64,000 bases of DNA. Source: Bog-159 sp963738375 (GTDB lineage: Bacteria > Acidobacteriota > Terriglobia > Bryobacterales > Bryobacteraceae). The notes beneath the pieces are model-generated. The model ran no database searches and was not told the DNA's origin. It worked only from the letters and a program-made list of their open reading frames with translations. A program made the position numbers and the translations under genes. Location of the stretch: positions 1,872,599 to 1,936,598 of the forward strand of contig CAVTWL010000004.1 of NCBI GenBank assembly GCA_963738375.1. The letters run 5' to 3'. The number at the start of each line of letters is the position of its first letter. Position 1 is the first letter of the stretch. This document shows positions 8,205 through 17,689 of the stretch, piece by piece.

Positions 8205-9080
8205 TCAATCCTCCGCCCGGAATGATTCCATGGTCCGCGGATTGAAGGCCCAGTGAAATTCCAGCTCGTATCCGAGCGAGCGCGCCAGGCCGTCCAGATC
8301 CGGAAACAAGGTGGCATGCGTAATGTTCATCCGATACAACTCGCGCAACCCGGTTTCCCTGATCTTCGCCGCCGGCAGGATAAACTTCGCCATCATCTCC
8401 TGCGGGTCGGCATACTGATGTACGATCTGGTCCATCGGCTTATCCAGCACCCCCGGCAGGGCAAATGTGCCCGACTGCGCGATCAACCGCCGGTTCATGG
8501 TGTCCGGCTCGCCCAACCAGATAAACTCCCGGTCGCCCTTCAGGAAATAGCGCGCGAAATTGCCCTTCCGCCGCGGATCCATGGCCCGCGTGGTAGTTCC
8601 AGCTCTCCGCGACTGGTTCGATCGGCGGATTCCGCCGGCGCTGATGTTTGCGGGATTCAAAGCCCACACCGCCGCGTCGGTCGTAGCCCGGTCCAAAGCA
8701 AAAAATGCCGCCACGTAAGGCGACCACGTGAAGTCCAGCAGCCGTGTCGGCGCCCCATGATGCTGCATCAACGCCAGCCATTGAAAATCGTCATCCGCCT
8801 CGGGCGGCTGCGCCAAAAACTGATGCGCCTTGCGCTTGAACACCCGTAGAATGCGGCCCTCCTGCTGCGGCCAAGCCCTGGGGTCGATACGAAAGATCCG
8901 GAAATACCGCGACAGCGCGCTGGCCAGCGGCCATGCCTCTTTCCGGTGCCCCCGAAACGCCCAGTTGGAATAAGGCGACCCGGTGATGATCTTCAGAAAC
9001 TGGTCCCACGATTCCAGACGGTACTGCTTGTAGATCGTAGGTTCCGCCGCTCGAGCCTGCGCACCGCTACGTCGGATCAT
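8205..9080 (-). CDS. FRG-domain protein
   Basis: 291 residues. The FRG domain, named for its Phe-Arg-Gly motif, covers about residues 20-190: WAFRGHRKEAWPLASALSR, then an E-rich helix (FKRKAHQFL), then QWLALMQHHGAPTRLLDFTW and SPYVAAFFALD. The biochemical role of FRG is not established; such proteins occur widely in bacteria and phages, sometimes near defence genes. The C-terminal third is helical. It sits four bases from the gamma-glutamyltransferase end and its TGA touches the ligase start, so it belongs to the same transcription unit. Confidence 0.88.
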   Translation of the reverse strand: MIRRSGAQARAAEPTIYKQYRLESWDQFLKIITGSPYSNWAFRGHRKEAWPLASALSRYFRIFRIDPRAWPQQEGRILRVFKRKAHQFLAQPPEADDDFQWLALMQHHGAPTRLLDFTWSPYVAAFFALDRATTDAAVWALNPANISAGGIRRSNQSRRAGTTTRAMDPRRKGNFARYFLKGDREFIWLGEPDTMNRRLIAQSGTFALPGVLDKPMDQIVHQYADPQEMMAKFILPAAKIRETGLRELYRMNITHATLFPDLDGLARSLGYELEFHWAFNPRTMESFRAED

Positions 9081-9083
9081 CGT

Positions 9084-10875
9084 TTACCGGCCGTAAATAA
9101 AGCGGCTGCGGCGTGGATCGGCGCCGCCCGTCAGCACTCCATCCGCCATGTTGATGCGGATCGCTGTCGGCGCCGAAAGATTCGCCCAGTCCCCCACCAC
9201 CGTAATCTTGTGACCCATCGCCGTCAGCTTGTCGATGGTAGCCTGCGGCACGCGCTTCTCCACATTCACATGCCCCGGCTGGAATTCATGGAAATCGAAC
9301 GAGGTGTATAGGTGCGCGCTGTCGAATCTTGCCGCTTCAATCGCCTCTTGCGGCGACATATTAAACTCCACCAGGTTCAGGAACACCTGCAACAAGGTCT
9401 GATCCTGCAAGTCCCCCCCCGGCGTCGACATCGCCAGGAACGGCTTGCCGTCCCGCAGCACCAGCATCGGACTCAGCGTCACGCGCGGCCGTTTTCCCGG
9501 CGCCAGTTGGTTCGGATGCCCGGGCGTCAACACGAACGTCTGCATGCGCTCGCTCATGGCCAGTCCCGTGTCTCCCGCGATCACCGAAGGCAGCCATCCG
9601 CCGCTAGGCGTTGCCGAGAACATATTGCGATCCCGATCCACCACGTTCACACAAGTCGTATCCTTCGCCGCGATCGTCGATTCGTTCGACGGCGGCATCG
9701 CCAGCGGTCCACCGAATGAGCCAGGCCTGAATTCCAGCGACGCGTGCTCCGGATCGATGAGCTTCCGCCGCTCCGCCGCATAGTCCTTCGACAGCAGCGT
9801 CTCCTCCGGTATCTTCGAGAACTTCGGATCGCCATAATACCGGTCGCGATCCGCAAACGCCAGCTTGATCGCTTCCACCAGCGTGTGGATGTAAGCCGGA
9901 CTGTTATGCCCCATCGCGTGCAGATCGAAGCCTTCCAGCAAATTGAGCGTCTCGATCATCACCGGACCCTGCGACCAGAATCCCGGCTTGTAAATCTCGT
10001 ATCCTCTGTACGTACCCTTTCGCGGCGTGTCCACTTCCGCGTGGAAACTGGCCATATCGTCATACGAGATCAGCCCGCCGTTACGGTCGCAAAACTCCGC
10101 GAACTCATGCGCGATCGGCCCTTTATAGAAGTAATCCCGGACCGCCTGCAGTTTCTCGCCGCGGCCGCCTTTGGCCTGCGCTTCCGCACTCGCCAAAGCC
10201 CGCAGCGTTTTCGCCAAGGCAGCCTCCCGAAACACGTCGCCGCGCCGTGGAACCATGCCGTTCGGCAGGAAAAAGTCTCGCGACGTGGGCCACAATTGCA
10301 ACAGCGGCACCGACCCGCGAATCCAGTCCGCCATCACCTCCGTGATGGGAAACCCGTCCGCATACTCGATCGCCGGCGCCGCAACTTGAGCCGAAAGACA
10401 GCTTGCCGTATCGTTCCAGCGCCAGGACCAGTCCATCCATCACCCCTGGCACCGGCGCAGCCAAAATGCCCTCCGCCGGCATCGGCGGCATGTGGCCTGG
10501 CTGTTCCCACAGCTCTCTGTGGCGCGCTTCGTAAAACGCGACAGTGGCGCGTTTGGGCGCCGTGCCGATGCCACTGATCACCACCGGCGGCTGATCGGCC
10601 ATCTTGATCACGATGGGTATTTCCCCGCCCAGCCCAAAGTGGTCGAGCTCGGTAACGCCTGCCGCCAGCGTCGTCGCGACTCCCGCATCCACCGCATTGC
10701 CGCCCAGTGCCAGAATGCGCATCCCGGCGTCGACTTCGAAGTTATTGCACGACCCCACCATCTCGTGAAGCCCGCGTACCGGCGGGAACATGGTGAGCTT
10801 CGACTGGCCCCAGGCCAGCGCCGGAGACAGGCAAGCCAGCACTCCCAGGTGAACAATCCGGGGGTTAACCCTCAT
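9084..10875 (-). CDS. ggt: Gamma-glutamyltransferase, frameshifted
   Basis: N-terminal nucleophile enzyme cleaving or transferring gamma-glutamyl groups, normally periplasmic and self-processed. A signal peptide (HLGVLACLSPALAWGQS) is followed by the family N-terminus (NNFEVDAGMRILALGGNAVD, GLGGEIPIVI, PAEGILAAPVPGVMDGLVLA). One extra base at about 10392-10400 moves the frame between KLSF and AQVAAPAIEYADGFP. The small-subunit nucleophile threonine is in KDTTCVNVVDRDRN, with TPSGGW and ARFDSAHLY downstream. Length about 596 residues is normal. Its start overlaps the DUF362 stop by 11 bases. Confidence 0.9.
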
Positions 10876-11986
10876 AGCGGTACATCGTCCCCGCGATCGA
10901 TTCGCCGCGCACTTCGATCCTGCGAAGGTCCGCCGATCCCACGCCGTGCCGCTCAGCCAGGAGCAGAGTATTTTCGCAACTCCGGAACACCCCGCTGCCG
11001 CGCGGCGCGCGCGGGTCGTAACCCATTACCGCTGTTGCCACCGCATCCGTCGAAACCGGGTTCAGCCCCGCCACCAATACGCCCGGTTGCACCCGCCGCA
11101 CGCCTTTGATCCAGGGACCTTCGCCGCCGGCGATAGACTCGATGCCGTCGATGATCTCCAGATTGATCGGCCGCGACTTCACCAAATCGGCCACGATATG
11201 CGGCACGCGATAGCCTGCCTCGCGGCTCGACTTCGCGTCCAACTCCGCCGGCGCTGATTTCGACGGCTGCCGTTTGCCGTCGTGCATGGTCTTCACCCGC
11301 CCCGATGTCGGGTTCTCGTTGGGAGCATCCACGCCGGCATCGTCGCCGTAGATCGAAGCCGGCAGGATACCGAAGCAGTTCTTCATCGAGAGCGTCACGC
11401 CGCATGTGGCGTGGTTCTTCAACTTCGCCATGCTCACGAAAACATCGGTGTCCGCGTAGGCGTGGTTCAGGTCGTACGCCGGAAAAAGATAACCGCCGCC
11501 CGGTACCTGAAAGCGGGCATATTTCTTGCCCTTGCCCAGCGCATTGGTGTTCTCGAACTCCACGCCCTGCGCCGTCGATTGCAACTGCCGCACATTCCAC
11601 CCGGAATCCAGCAGGTAGTCCTCCAGCGGACCGCTAGTCGCCCAAGCGCTCTCGACGAACCGGATGCGCCGCGCGCCCGCCTGTCCCATCAGATGGGCCG
11701 TCGCTCCCACCACCTTGGGATGCACGTAGTGCGTCACGCCCAGAGCCTTGCCGTTCACGCGCAAACCCGGACTGCCCGTCATGTTCAGCTTGATCGTGAC
11801 CGTTTTGCCGCGTACAATTCCGCTCAAACCACCCAGTTGATCGAACAACGCAGCCAGGTGCGCGGCCACATCTTCGTCGTAAGAGGAGCACTTGGCGATC
11901 GCCACCGGTGCAGCCGGAGCGTCGCCGGGCGCGCCCTTCAAAAGAGGCGCGGCGGTAATCAGGGCAAGCCATTCTCTCCGAGTCAT
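10865..11986 (-). CDS. DUF362 domain protein with Tat-like leader
   Basis: 373 residues. It begins MTRREWLALITAAPLL, a twin-arginine-type leader. The DUF362 body shows VTIKLNMTG, HPKVVGATAHLMGQAGARRI, VSMAKLKNHATCGVTLSMKN and LEIIDGIESIAGGEGPW, ending STDAVATAVMGYDPRAPRG. No ferredoxin CxxCxxC cluster is present, unlike some family members. The molecular role of the family is unclear. The gene overlaps ggt and lies nine bases from the transglutaminase gene end. Confidence 0.88.
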   Translation of the reverse strand: MTRREWLALITAAPLLKGAPGDAPAAPVAIAKCSSYDEDVAAHLAALFDQLGGLSGIVRGKTVTIKLNMTGSPGLRVNGKALGVTHYVHPKVVGATAHLMGQAGARRIRFVESAWATSGPLEDYLLDSGWNVRQLQSTAQGVEFENTNALGKGKKYARFQVPGGGYLFPAYDLNHAYADTDVFVSMAKLKNHATCGVTLSMKNCFGILPASIYGDDAGVDAPNENPTSGRVKTMHDGKRQPSKSAPAELDAKSSREAGYRVPHIVADLVKSRPINLEIIDGIESIAGGEGPWIKGVRRVQPGVLVAGLNPVSTDAVATAVMGYDPRAPRGSGVFRSCENTLLLAERHGVGSADLRRIEVRGESIAGTMYRYEG

Positions 11987-11995
11987 CTTCTTAGT

Positions 11996-14116
11996 CTAAA
12001 CTCTACCCGGCCCGCGTGGATGCCGCTCCAACTCACCCAATAATTCCGACAGCCGCGGCGCCGCCTCCGCCTGCCCGCCGAATCGCAGCGCATTGTACGC
12101 CCGCGTAAATTGCAAAACCAGCGTGCCTATTTCAGAAGGAGGCAGCGAACAGGCAAATTCATGCGGCGTGTACCAGACCGGCTTTTCGAATCCGCGCCCC
12201 TTCAACAATTTCAGCATGCGCCCATAGAGCAGCGTGGCATCCGCCACGCTCGCCCGCCCGCGCCGCAAACGCCACACCCCCAGGCGCATTCGGACCGTCC
12301 GCCAAAGCTTCGGCGCCGACCACGCCGCCACAATCCCAAACGCCAGCGCCAGCAGCCACCACAAACCTGTGCGGAGAATCCACGAGCGCGTAGAAGTCCA
12401 GCCCTCGCCGAAATCGAAAAACCGGTCCAACCACCGTAAACTCACCCGCCGGCTCGCCTGCTCCATCCGATCCGCCAGCGTCGCCTGATGCCCCAGATCG
12501 TAGCTCACCACCCATTCCTGCCAAAACGTCTCCATGGCGTCCGCATACAGCGAAAGTTTGATCAACAAAGCATTCGCGCCAGGGTGCGGATCCGGTGGCG
12601 TCGGATCGAGGGTCACCCACCCCCGTCCCGGCAGCCATGCCTCTACCCAGCTATGTGCATCGGAAGCACGCACCACGTACAGCTCCGTCAGCGGATTATA
12701 AATTCCGCCTTGGAAACCGGTCACCAGTCGCGACGGGATGCCCATTGTCCGCAGCATCACCGCCAGCGCGGACGCAAAATATTCGCAGTGGCCTTTCTTG
12801 CGGACGAACAAGAATTCAGCCAGGGGATCCGCCACCTCGTGCGACGGCAGTTCCAGCGTGTAACCGTAATCGCGCCGTAAGAACCTGGTCAGCGCCACCG
12901 CCCGGCCGGTGTCGTCGGTAAAATCGCCTGCCGCCGCGCGCGCCAGTGGCAAAATCCGGGGATCGAGCTTCGGCAGCTTTAGATACTGCCGCTTCTCTCG
13001 CACGCCCAGAAAATCCTCGGCGCCTGTGTCACCCAGCCAACCGTATACGTCGTAATAAAAGCCGTCCATCGGCGGACGCCCCAGCCGGTAGCTGCCGTCC
13101 GGCCGCGCCATGATGCTCATCTGCTTCAGAAAAACAATCTCGGGCCGGCCCGCGAAAAACAGCACGTCCGAATCGAGGTTGTTCAGGCTGATGCGGTAAT
13201 TCGTACTATGGCCCAGCATCCGGCGCTGCTGATCGTTGGCTAGTTGAAAAACGCCCTTGGCCACCGCCGGAACCCAATGCGGATCGGTCGATGGCTCGAA
13301 CCACGCGCGTCCATTGAAATCGCTCAGCGTCGCCCCGCGCCACTTCAGATCGCCCGGCGCGCGCCCGCTGGCGAATCGCACGTGCATCACCGGCCGCGAG
13401 GTGGTTTGGATTTCTCCGATCTCTCCCAGCGTCACCTGATTCGAAAACCCAGGCAAATAAAAACGCCGCGATACCAGCCGCCGGAGCGCCGCATCCGCCG
13501 TCCTCGGCAGCATGAAAAACAAACCCGCCGTCAGCCCCAGAATCCCCAGCGTAATCACCGCCGTCAGTGCCGCCAGACGCAAATGAAACCGCCGCAATCC
13601 GCTGCGCGCCACCGCCAGCGGCTTCTGCATCGACCGCCGGATTTCCCCGCTGGTAAACGCCGCCATGGCGAACGATAAATACAAAATCAGAAAAAGGAAG
13701 AAGTTTGAATTGGTCGAGAGTATGGCCGCCGCCAGCAACTCCAGAAACGCGATGATCGCCATGAAGAAATAATCGCGATTCGACCGCGAGGTCAGAATCT
13801 GGATCACCGCCAGAAAAAAAACCAGGTGAACGGTGGACTGGATGAAGGCGCGCGAAAGAAACAGGTAGTCCAGCGGGAAAAACGCCACGTAAACCAGCGT
13901 CAGCGCCACCACCAGCTTCGGCGAAATCTCAAATCGCAGCAACCCAGAAATCAGAACGGCGCGCAGGAACAACCCGGCCCCGGTAAGAATCACCGTTGGC
14001 GCGTCCAGGTACCCCGATCCCGCCACAGCCAGATAGCCGCTGACCACCAGCCCCCACAGTGCGAATTGGAAAAAACGCTCGACCGCAGCCGTGGGATTCG
14101 CCGGTGAGCGGGCCAT
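11996..14116 (-). CDS. TgpA-like membrane transglutaminase/protease
   Basis: 706 residues. Residues about 15-210 hold six membrane helices (DUF3488). The periplasmic transglutaminase core has its cysteine in KKGHCEYFASALAVMLRTMG, its histidine in DAHSWVEAWLPG and its aspartate in WVTLDPTPPDP, a complete Cys-His-Asp triad. One more helix (TGLWWLLALAFGIVAAW) precedes a C-terminal DUF4129-like helical tail. In Pseudomonas TgpA is essential, but its substrate is not settled. In acidobacteria and actinobacteria such genes often follow a MoxR ATPase; none is here. Confidence 0.92.
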   Translation of the reverse strand: MARSPANPTAAVERFFQFALWGLVVSGYLAVAGSGYLDAPTVILTGAGLFLRAVLISGLLRFEISPKLVVALTLVYVAFFPLDYLFLSRAFIQSTVHLVFFLAVIQILTSRSNRDYFFMAIIAFLELLAAAILSTNSNFFLFLILYLSFAMAAFTSGEIRRSMQKPLAVARSGLRRFHLRLAALTAVITLGILGLTAGLFFMLPRTADAALRRLVSRRFYLPGFSNQVTLGEIGEIQTTSRPVMHVRFASGRAPGDLKWRGATLSDFNGRAWFEPSTDPHWVPAVAKGVFQLANDQQRRMLGHSTNYRISLNNLDSDVLFFAGRPEIVFLKQMSIMARPDGSYRLGRPPMDGFYYDVYGWLGDTGAEDFLGVREKRQYLKLPKLDPRILPLARAAAGDFTDDTGRAVALTRFLRRDYGYTLELPSHEVADPLAEFLFVRKKGHCEYFASALAVMLRTMGIPSRLVTGFQGGIYNPLTELYVVRASDAHSWVEAWLPGRGWVTLDPTPPDPHPGANALLIKLSLYADAMETFWQEWVVSYDLGHQATLADRMEQASRRVSLRWLDRFFDFGEGWTSTRSWILRTGLWWLLALAFGIVAAWSAPKLWRTVRMRLGVWRLRRGRASVADATLLYGRMLKLLKGRGFEKPVWYTPHEFACSLPPSEIGTLVLQFTRAYNALRFGGQAEAAPRLSELLGELERHPRGPGRV

Positions 14117-14142
14117 TCCCCTATTGTACTTGCCCGGCTCGA

Positions 14143-16563
14143 CTACTTGTTCTGCATGTAACCGGCGAGCCTACCGCGCAGCATTTGCAGTACCTCGTCG
14201 TTGTGTTCGCCGGCCAGCGCCGCATCCACAGCCTTCCGCCCCGCCGCAATGGCGTCTTCTCGGCGGCCCAATCGCCCGTAAATTCCTGCCAGCATGTCCA
14301 AGCACTGCCAATCCTGCCCACTGCTGATCTCGACAGCTTTCTCCAATTGCACGACAGCATCCGCCAATCGTCCCGACTCCCGCAGCACGTAGGCCAGGCT
14401 AAACCGGTACTCGACCGCATCGGGCGCCAGCGCGACGGCCCTCTGCAAAGGCACAAGCGCTTCCGCCGGCCGCCCAGCCTTTACCAGCGCCGCCGCCAGC
14501 TTGTTCTGCGCATCCGGTGAATTCGGATTCGCCTCGACAGCCTTTTCCAGGTGCCCCAGCCCTTCGGCTAACAGGCCCCGCTCGCTGAGCACCGTTCCCA
14601 AATCCGCCTCAACCGCCGCATTGCGAGGGTTCAACGCCAAGGCCCTCCGGTAGCTTCCAATCGCATCGTCCAACTGGCCCGCCTGCGCCTGTGCCAACGC
14701 CAGATTCGCGAAGATCACTGGCTCGTTCGGAGTTAATTCATTGGCGCGCATATACTCCGGAACGGCTGACGCGTAGTCACCCATGCCGCTTAACGTGTAA
14801 GCCAGGTTGAAGTGCGCTTTGCCATCCTCCGGGTCTGCTTCCAAAGCCTTGCGCCACGCAGGCACAGCCTCGGCGAGTTGATTCTTCTTCATCAAATCGT
14901 TGGCGACATTGAACAAGCGGTAAAACTCCGTCGCCGGCGCTTCGATCCGCTCCAACCCGCCCTTTGGAATATTCACAAACTCTGGAATATTCGCCGCCCG
15001 ATTCGCCGCCGTGGTGTCGTCCACCAGAATAGCCGGGCTGTCGTTGCCGCTCTCGTCAATATGCGTCAGGTAGAGCTGCGTATACAACGACCGGCTCTTT
15101 GACGAAAAGACCAGCCACCGTCCATTCGGTGAAAAACTATGCCACGAATTCATCAGTTTCTGGTTCGCATTCAGCCGCCGCGCCACGCCGCCCTGTGCCG
15201 GGACGATGTACAAATGGCTGTCCGGACGCATCAGCAGCCCCGTTTTGTTCTGCACGAAAACGATCCACTTGCCATCCGGCGACACCTTCGGAAAATCGTT
15301 GCTCATCCCGTTTTCCGAGGCGCCTGCAATCCGCTCCGCCTTGCCTCCTTTGCCGTCATTGAAAGGAACGCGATACAGGTCGTATTGGATTTGCGTCTCG
15401 TTGGGATCGTTGGCGTACCGCGAAATCGGTTGTCCAGCCGGATACGGGTCGCGCGCCTTCGCTCGCGAAAACACCAGGTAGCTGCCGTCCGGACTCCAGA
15501 ACCCGCACGCCTGCACGTAATCCGGATCGTCCGCGCCCGGCAGAGGCTGGAGCTTTCCGCTCGCGGAACTGTACCACGCCAGGATCCCCCGCGTCGGGAA
15601 AAATACCTGCACGAAACCGTAGGCCGGGTAGAAGCCCTGATACAACCGGTCGCCCAGATGCCGGCTGCCCGCCCCCGGTTCATCGATGGACGTCACAACA
15701 TACTTTCCATCGGGCGACACCTGCGACATAAACCCAAAACGTTGCGGCGTGTTTTCCGTAAACTCGCTCCATTTGACAATCCGCTCCTTGCTGATGGAAC
15801 TCACCTTCTGAATTGGGATCAGGCCGTATAGCGCCTTATTGTTATTGGGGCCATCCACGTCCAGCCCCAGCGTCTTGCCGTCGTGAGAAACGGAGTGGCA
15901 ATTGGCGCAGGTCGGCAACTTCTCCATCACCGTTTTGCTCTGCGGCTCATCCAGATAGCGCAGGCGCCACTTGATCAAAGGAAGTAAAGAATCCGGCAGC
16001 GGCTTGATCACCCCGCGCTCCCCTTGCGCGATCGCGGGCAACAACGGTACGTCGCGATAAAAAAGCGGCGCCCCAACCGGATCGGGCGAGACCTGCAAAG
16101 TCACTTGGCCGCGCGAAACCGCCCGGCCGCCGTTCTCGCCGGTGATCACTACAGTCGCACCGCGCCTGCCGCAGCCTTCTTTGATTGCGCGCCACATGGC
16201 GGCATCCGGCTTCCATGTGTGCGATGCCGCTTGTTCGGGCGTCAACGCAGGGGGAACAAAGCCGCCGTAGCTATCGTCAATCTCCCCCACCCGCATCAAC
16301 TCGCCGCGCGATTGCACCACAAGATCCACGCCCCCTGCCGCAAACCGCACCCGGATATGCCATGTCGTAGCCCGCGCCGAAGCATCGCGCCACAGGAACG
16401 TGGGCGCAGTAATTTCCGGAGGAAAGACAGAACCTTCGCTGGGGTAATCGACGGTAATGGCCGCCAGGGCATCAGGCAATTGCTGCGGCACAAAGCCTCG
16501 TAGCAGAAGCAGTGAACCCAGCCCAGCAATTCCGGCGACAAGAAGGGCTAGGCGCATGCGCAC
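14143..16563 (-). CDS. Secreted CXXCH / PD40 beta-propeller / TPR protein
   Basis: 806 residues. An N-terminal membrane anchor (ALLVAGIAGLGSLLLLRG) is followed by an Ig-like segment, then LPTCANCHSVSHDGKTLG, where CANCH is a c-type heme site at about residue 222. Three or four PD40 propeller blades follow (SPDGKYVVTSIDE, SPDGSYLVFSRAKA, SPDGKWIVFVQNK, SPNGRWLVFSSKS). From about residue 560 there are six or seven TPR units (EDGKAHFNLAYTLSGMG, EPVIFANLALAQAQAGQ and so on). It probably acts in the periplasm. The combination suggests a heme-bearing scaffold, not an enzyme that can be named. Confidence 0.85.
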   Translation of the reverse strand: MRMRLALLVAGIAGLGSLLLLRGFVPQQLPDALAAITVDYPSEGSVFPPEITAPTFLWRDASARATTWHIRVRFAAGGVDLVVQSRGELMRVGEIDDSYGGFVPPALTPEQAASHTWKPDAAMWRAIKEGCGRRGATVVITGENGGRAVSRGQVTLQVSPDPVGAPLFYRDVPLLPAIAQGERGVIKPLPDSLLPLIKWRLRYLDEPQSKTVMEKLPTCANCHSVSHDGKTLGLDVDGPNNNKALYGLIPIQKVSSISKERIVKWSEFTENTPQRFGFMSQVSPDGKYVVTSIDEPGAGSRHLGDRLYQGFYPAYGFVQVFFPTRGILAWYSSASGKLQPLPGADDPDYVQACGFWSPDGSYLVFSRAKARDPYPAGQPISRYANDPNETQIQYDLYRVPFNDGKGGKAERIAGASENGMSNDFPKVSPDGKWIVFVQNKTGLLMRPDSHLYIVPAQGGVARRLNANQKLMNSWHSFSPNGRWLVFSSKSRSLYTQLYLTHIDESGNDSPAILVDDTTAANRAANIPEFVNIPKGGLERIEAPATEFYRLFNVANDLMKKNQLAEAVPAWRKALEADPEDGKAHFNLAYTLSGMGDYASAVPEYMRANELTPNEPVIFANLALAQAQAGQLDDAIGSYRRALALNPRNAAVEADLGTVLSERGLLAEGLGHLEKAVEANPNSPDAQNKLAAALVKAGRPAEALVPLQRAVALAPDAVEYRFSLAYVLRESGRLADAVVQLEKAVEISSGQDWQCLDMLAGIYGRLGRREDAIAAGRKAVDAALAGEHNDEVLQMLRGRLAGYMQNK

Positions 16564-16590
16564 AGGCTTCTGGGCCGAAACTATAAGCTA

Positions 16591-17640
16591 TCAGAAGGCG
16601 TTCGATTTTTCCGGCCGTGCTGCGCGGCCTTCCTGCGCGATCGGAATTGCGTCCGGATGATTGGGCCGCGAACCGTACCGATTGGCGAAAGCCTTGGTGA
16701 ATTCCGCACCCAGAAAGAACATCTGGCTCGAGTAATAAACCCAAAAAATGAACACCACCACCGAAGCCGCGGCGCCATACGTCGAAACCAGGCTCGCCCG
16801 TCCCAGATACAGTCCAATTCCGAATTTGCCCAAGGTGAAAAACGTGGACGTGACCGTCGCGCCTAGCAGCACATCTTTCCACTCGATGCGCACTTCGGGA
16901 ATGACTTTATAGATGGCCGCAAAAAGGCCGGTCACCACCAGGAATGAGATCAAACCGTTAGCAATTTCGAGGACCGCCGCCGGCATAGGCAAGAGGCTCG
17001 CCGAGTACTTTCCCAGGGCTGCCAGCAACGCGCTCAACGCCAGCGAAACCAGCAGCAGGAAACCGATAGACAGAACCAGCCCAAACGTGAATAGCCTCTG
17101 CCGCACCACATTCATGACGCTTTTTAGACCGGTGGTTGGCGGAATCGCTACTTCCCAGATGGTGTTGAGGGCGTCGCGCAATTCGGTGAAAACTGCGGAT
17201 GCCCCGAGCAGCAGCGTGATCAAACCAAAAACAGAAGCCAGCACTCCATGAGTGGTATTTTGCGCGCCCTTGAGAATACCCTGAATCGCTGCCGCACCCG
17301 TCGCTCCAACCAGATTGGTCACCTGCCAAACGATTTGGCCTTCAGCCGCGGCGCGCCCAAAAACCAATCCCCCAATTCCGACTACAAGAAGCAGAAGCGG
17401 CGTCAGCGAAAACAGCGTATAAAAAGCAAGCGCGGCACCGAGGCTAGGCGCATTATGCCGGTTCCATCCGTCGATACTCTCGCCAAACAGGGCTTTGATG
17501 TCGGGCCACCGTAGCAGAGCAAGGGGTTTCCTGTACCATCGCGCTTTGCCCCCGCCCAGTTCTAGGATCTTGGCCCCACCGTCCACGTTGCGTTCGCCAG
17601 CACGCCCCATTCCGTTGTCTGTAACATCATCTTCACCCAT
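16591..17640 (-). CDS. YihY/BrkB-family membrane protein
   Basis: About 349 residues with six membrane helices. The first helix GAALAFYTLFSLTPLLLLVV carries the family motif AAALAYYxxFSLxPLL; TELRDALNTIWEV and SVVVFIFWVYYSSQMFFLGAEFTKAF are the other diagnostic segments. Formerly annotated as ribonuclease BN, the family is now seen as an integral membrane protein of unknown function. ATG 17640 gives a 40-residue polar leader; a later start is possible. It is divergent from the Omp85 gene with only 49 bases between starts. Confidence 0.9.
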   Translation of the reverse strand: MGEDDVTDNGMGRAGERNVDGGAKILELGGGKARWYRKPLALLRWPDIKALFGESIDGWNRHNAPSLGAALAFYTLFSLTPLLLLVVGIGGLVFGRAAAEGQIVWQVTNLVGATGAAAIQGILKGAQNTTHGVLASVFGLITLLLGASAVFTELRDALNTIWEVAIPPTTGLKSVMNVVRQRLFTFGLVLSIGFLLLVSLALSALLAALGKYSASLLPMPAAVLEIANGLISFLVVTGLFAAIYKVIPEVRIEWKDVLLGATVTSTFFTLGKFGIGLYLGRASLVSTYGAAASVVVFIFWVYYSSQMFFLGAEFTKAFANRYGSRPNHPDAIPIAQEGRAARPEKSNAF

Positions 17641-17689
17641 ACTTGTGGCCGAACGTACCCAGGCAGTCCACTTGCTAATCCGACACCGT

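Noticed and set aside
17495..17689. N-terminal extension of the Omp85 protein by 65 residues
   Set aside because: It overlaps the divergent YihY gene and would bury the signal peptide that starts at 17690.
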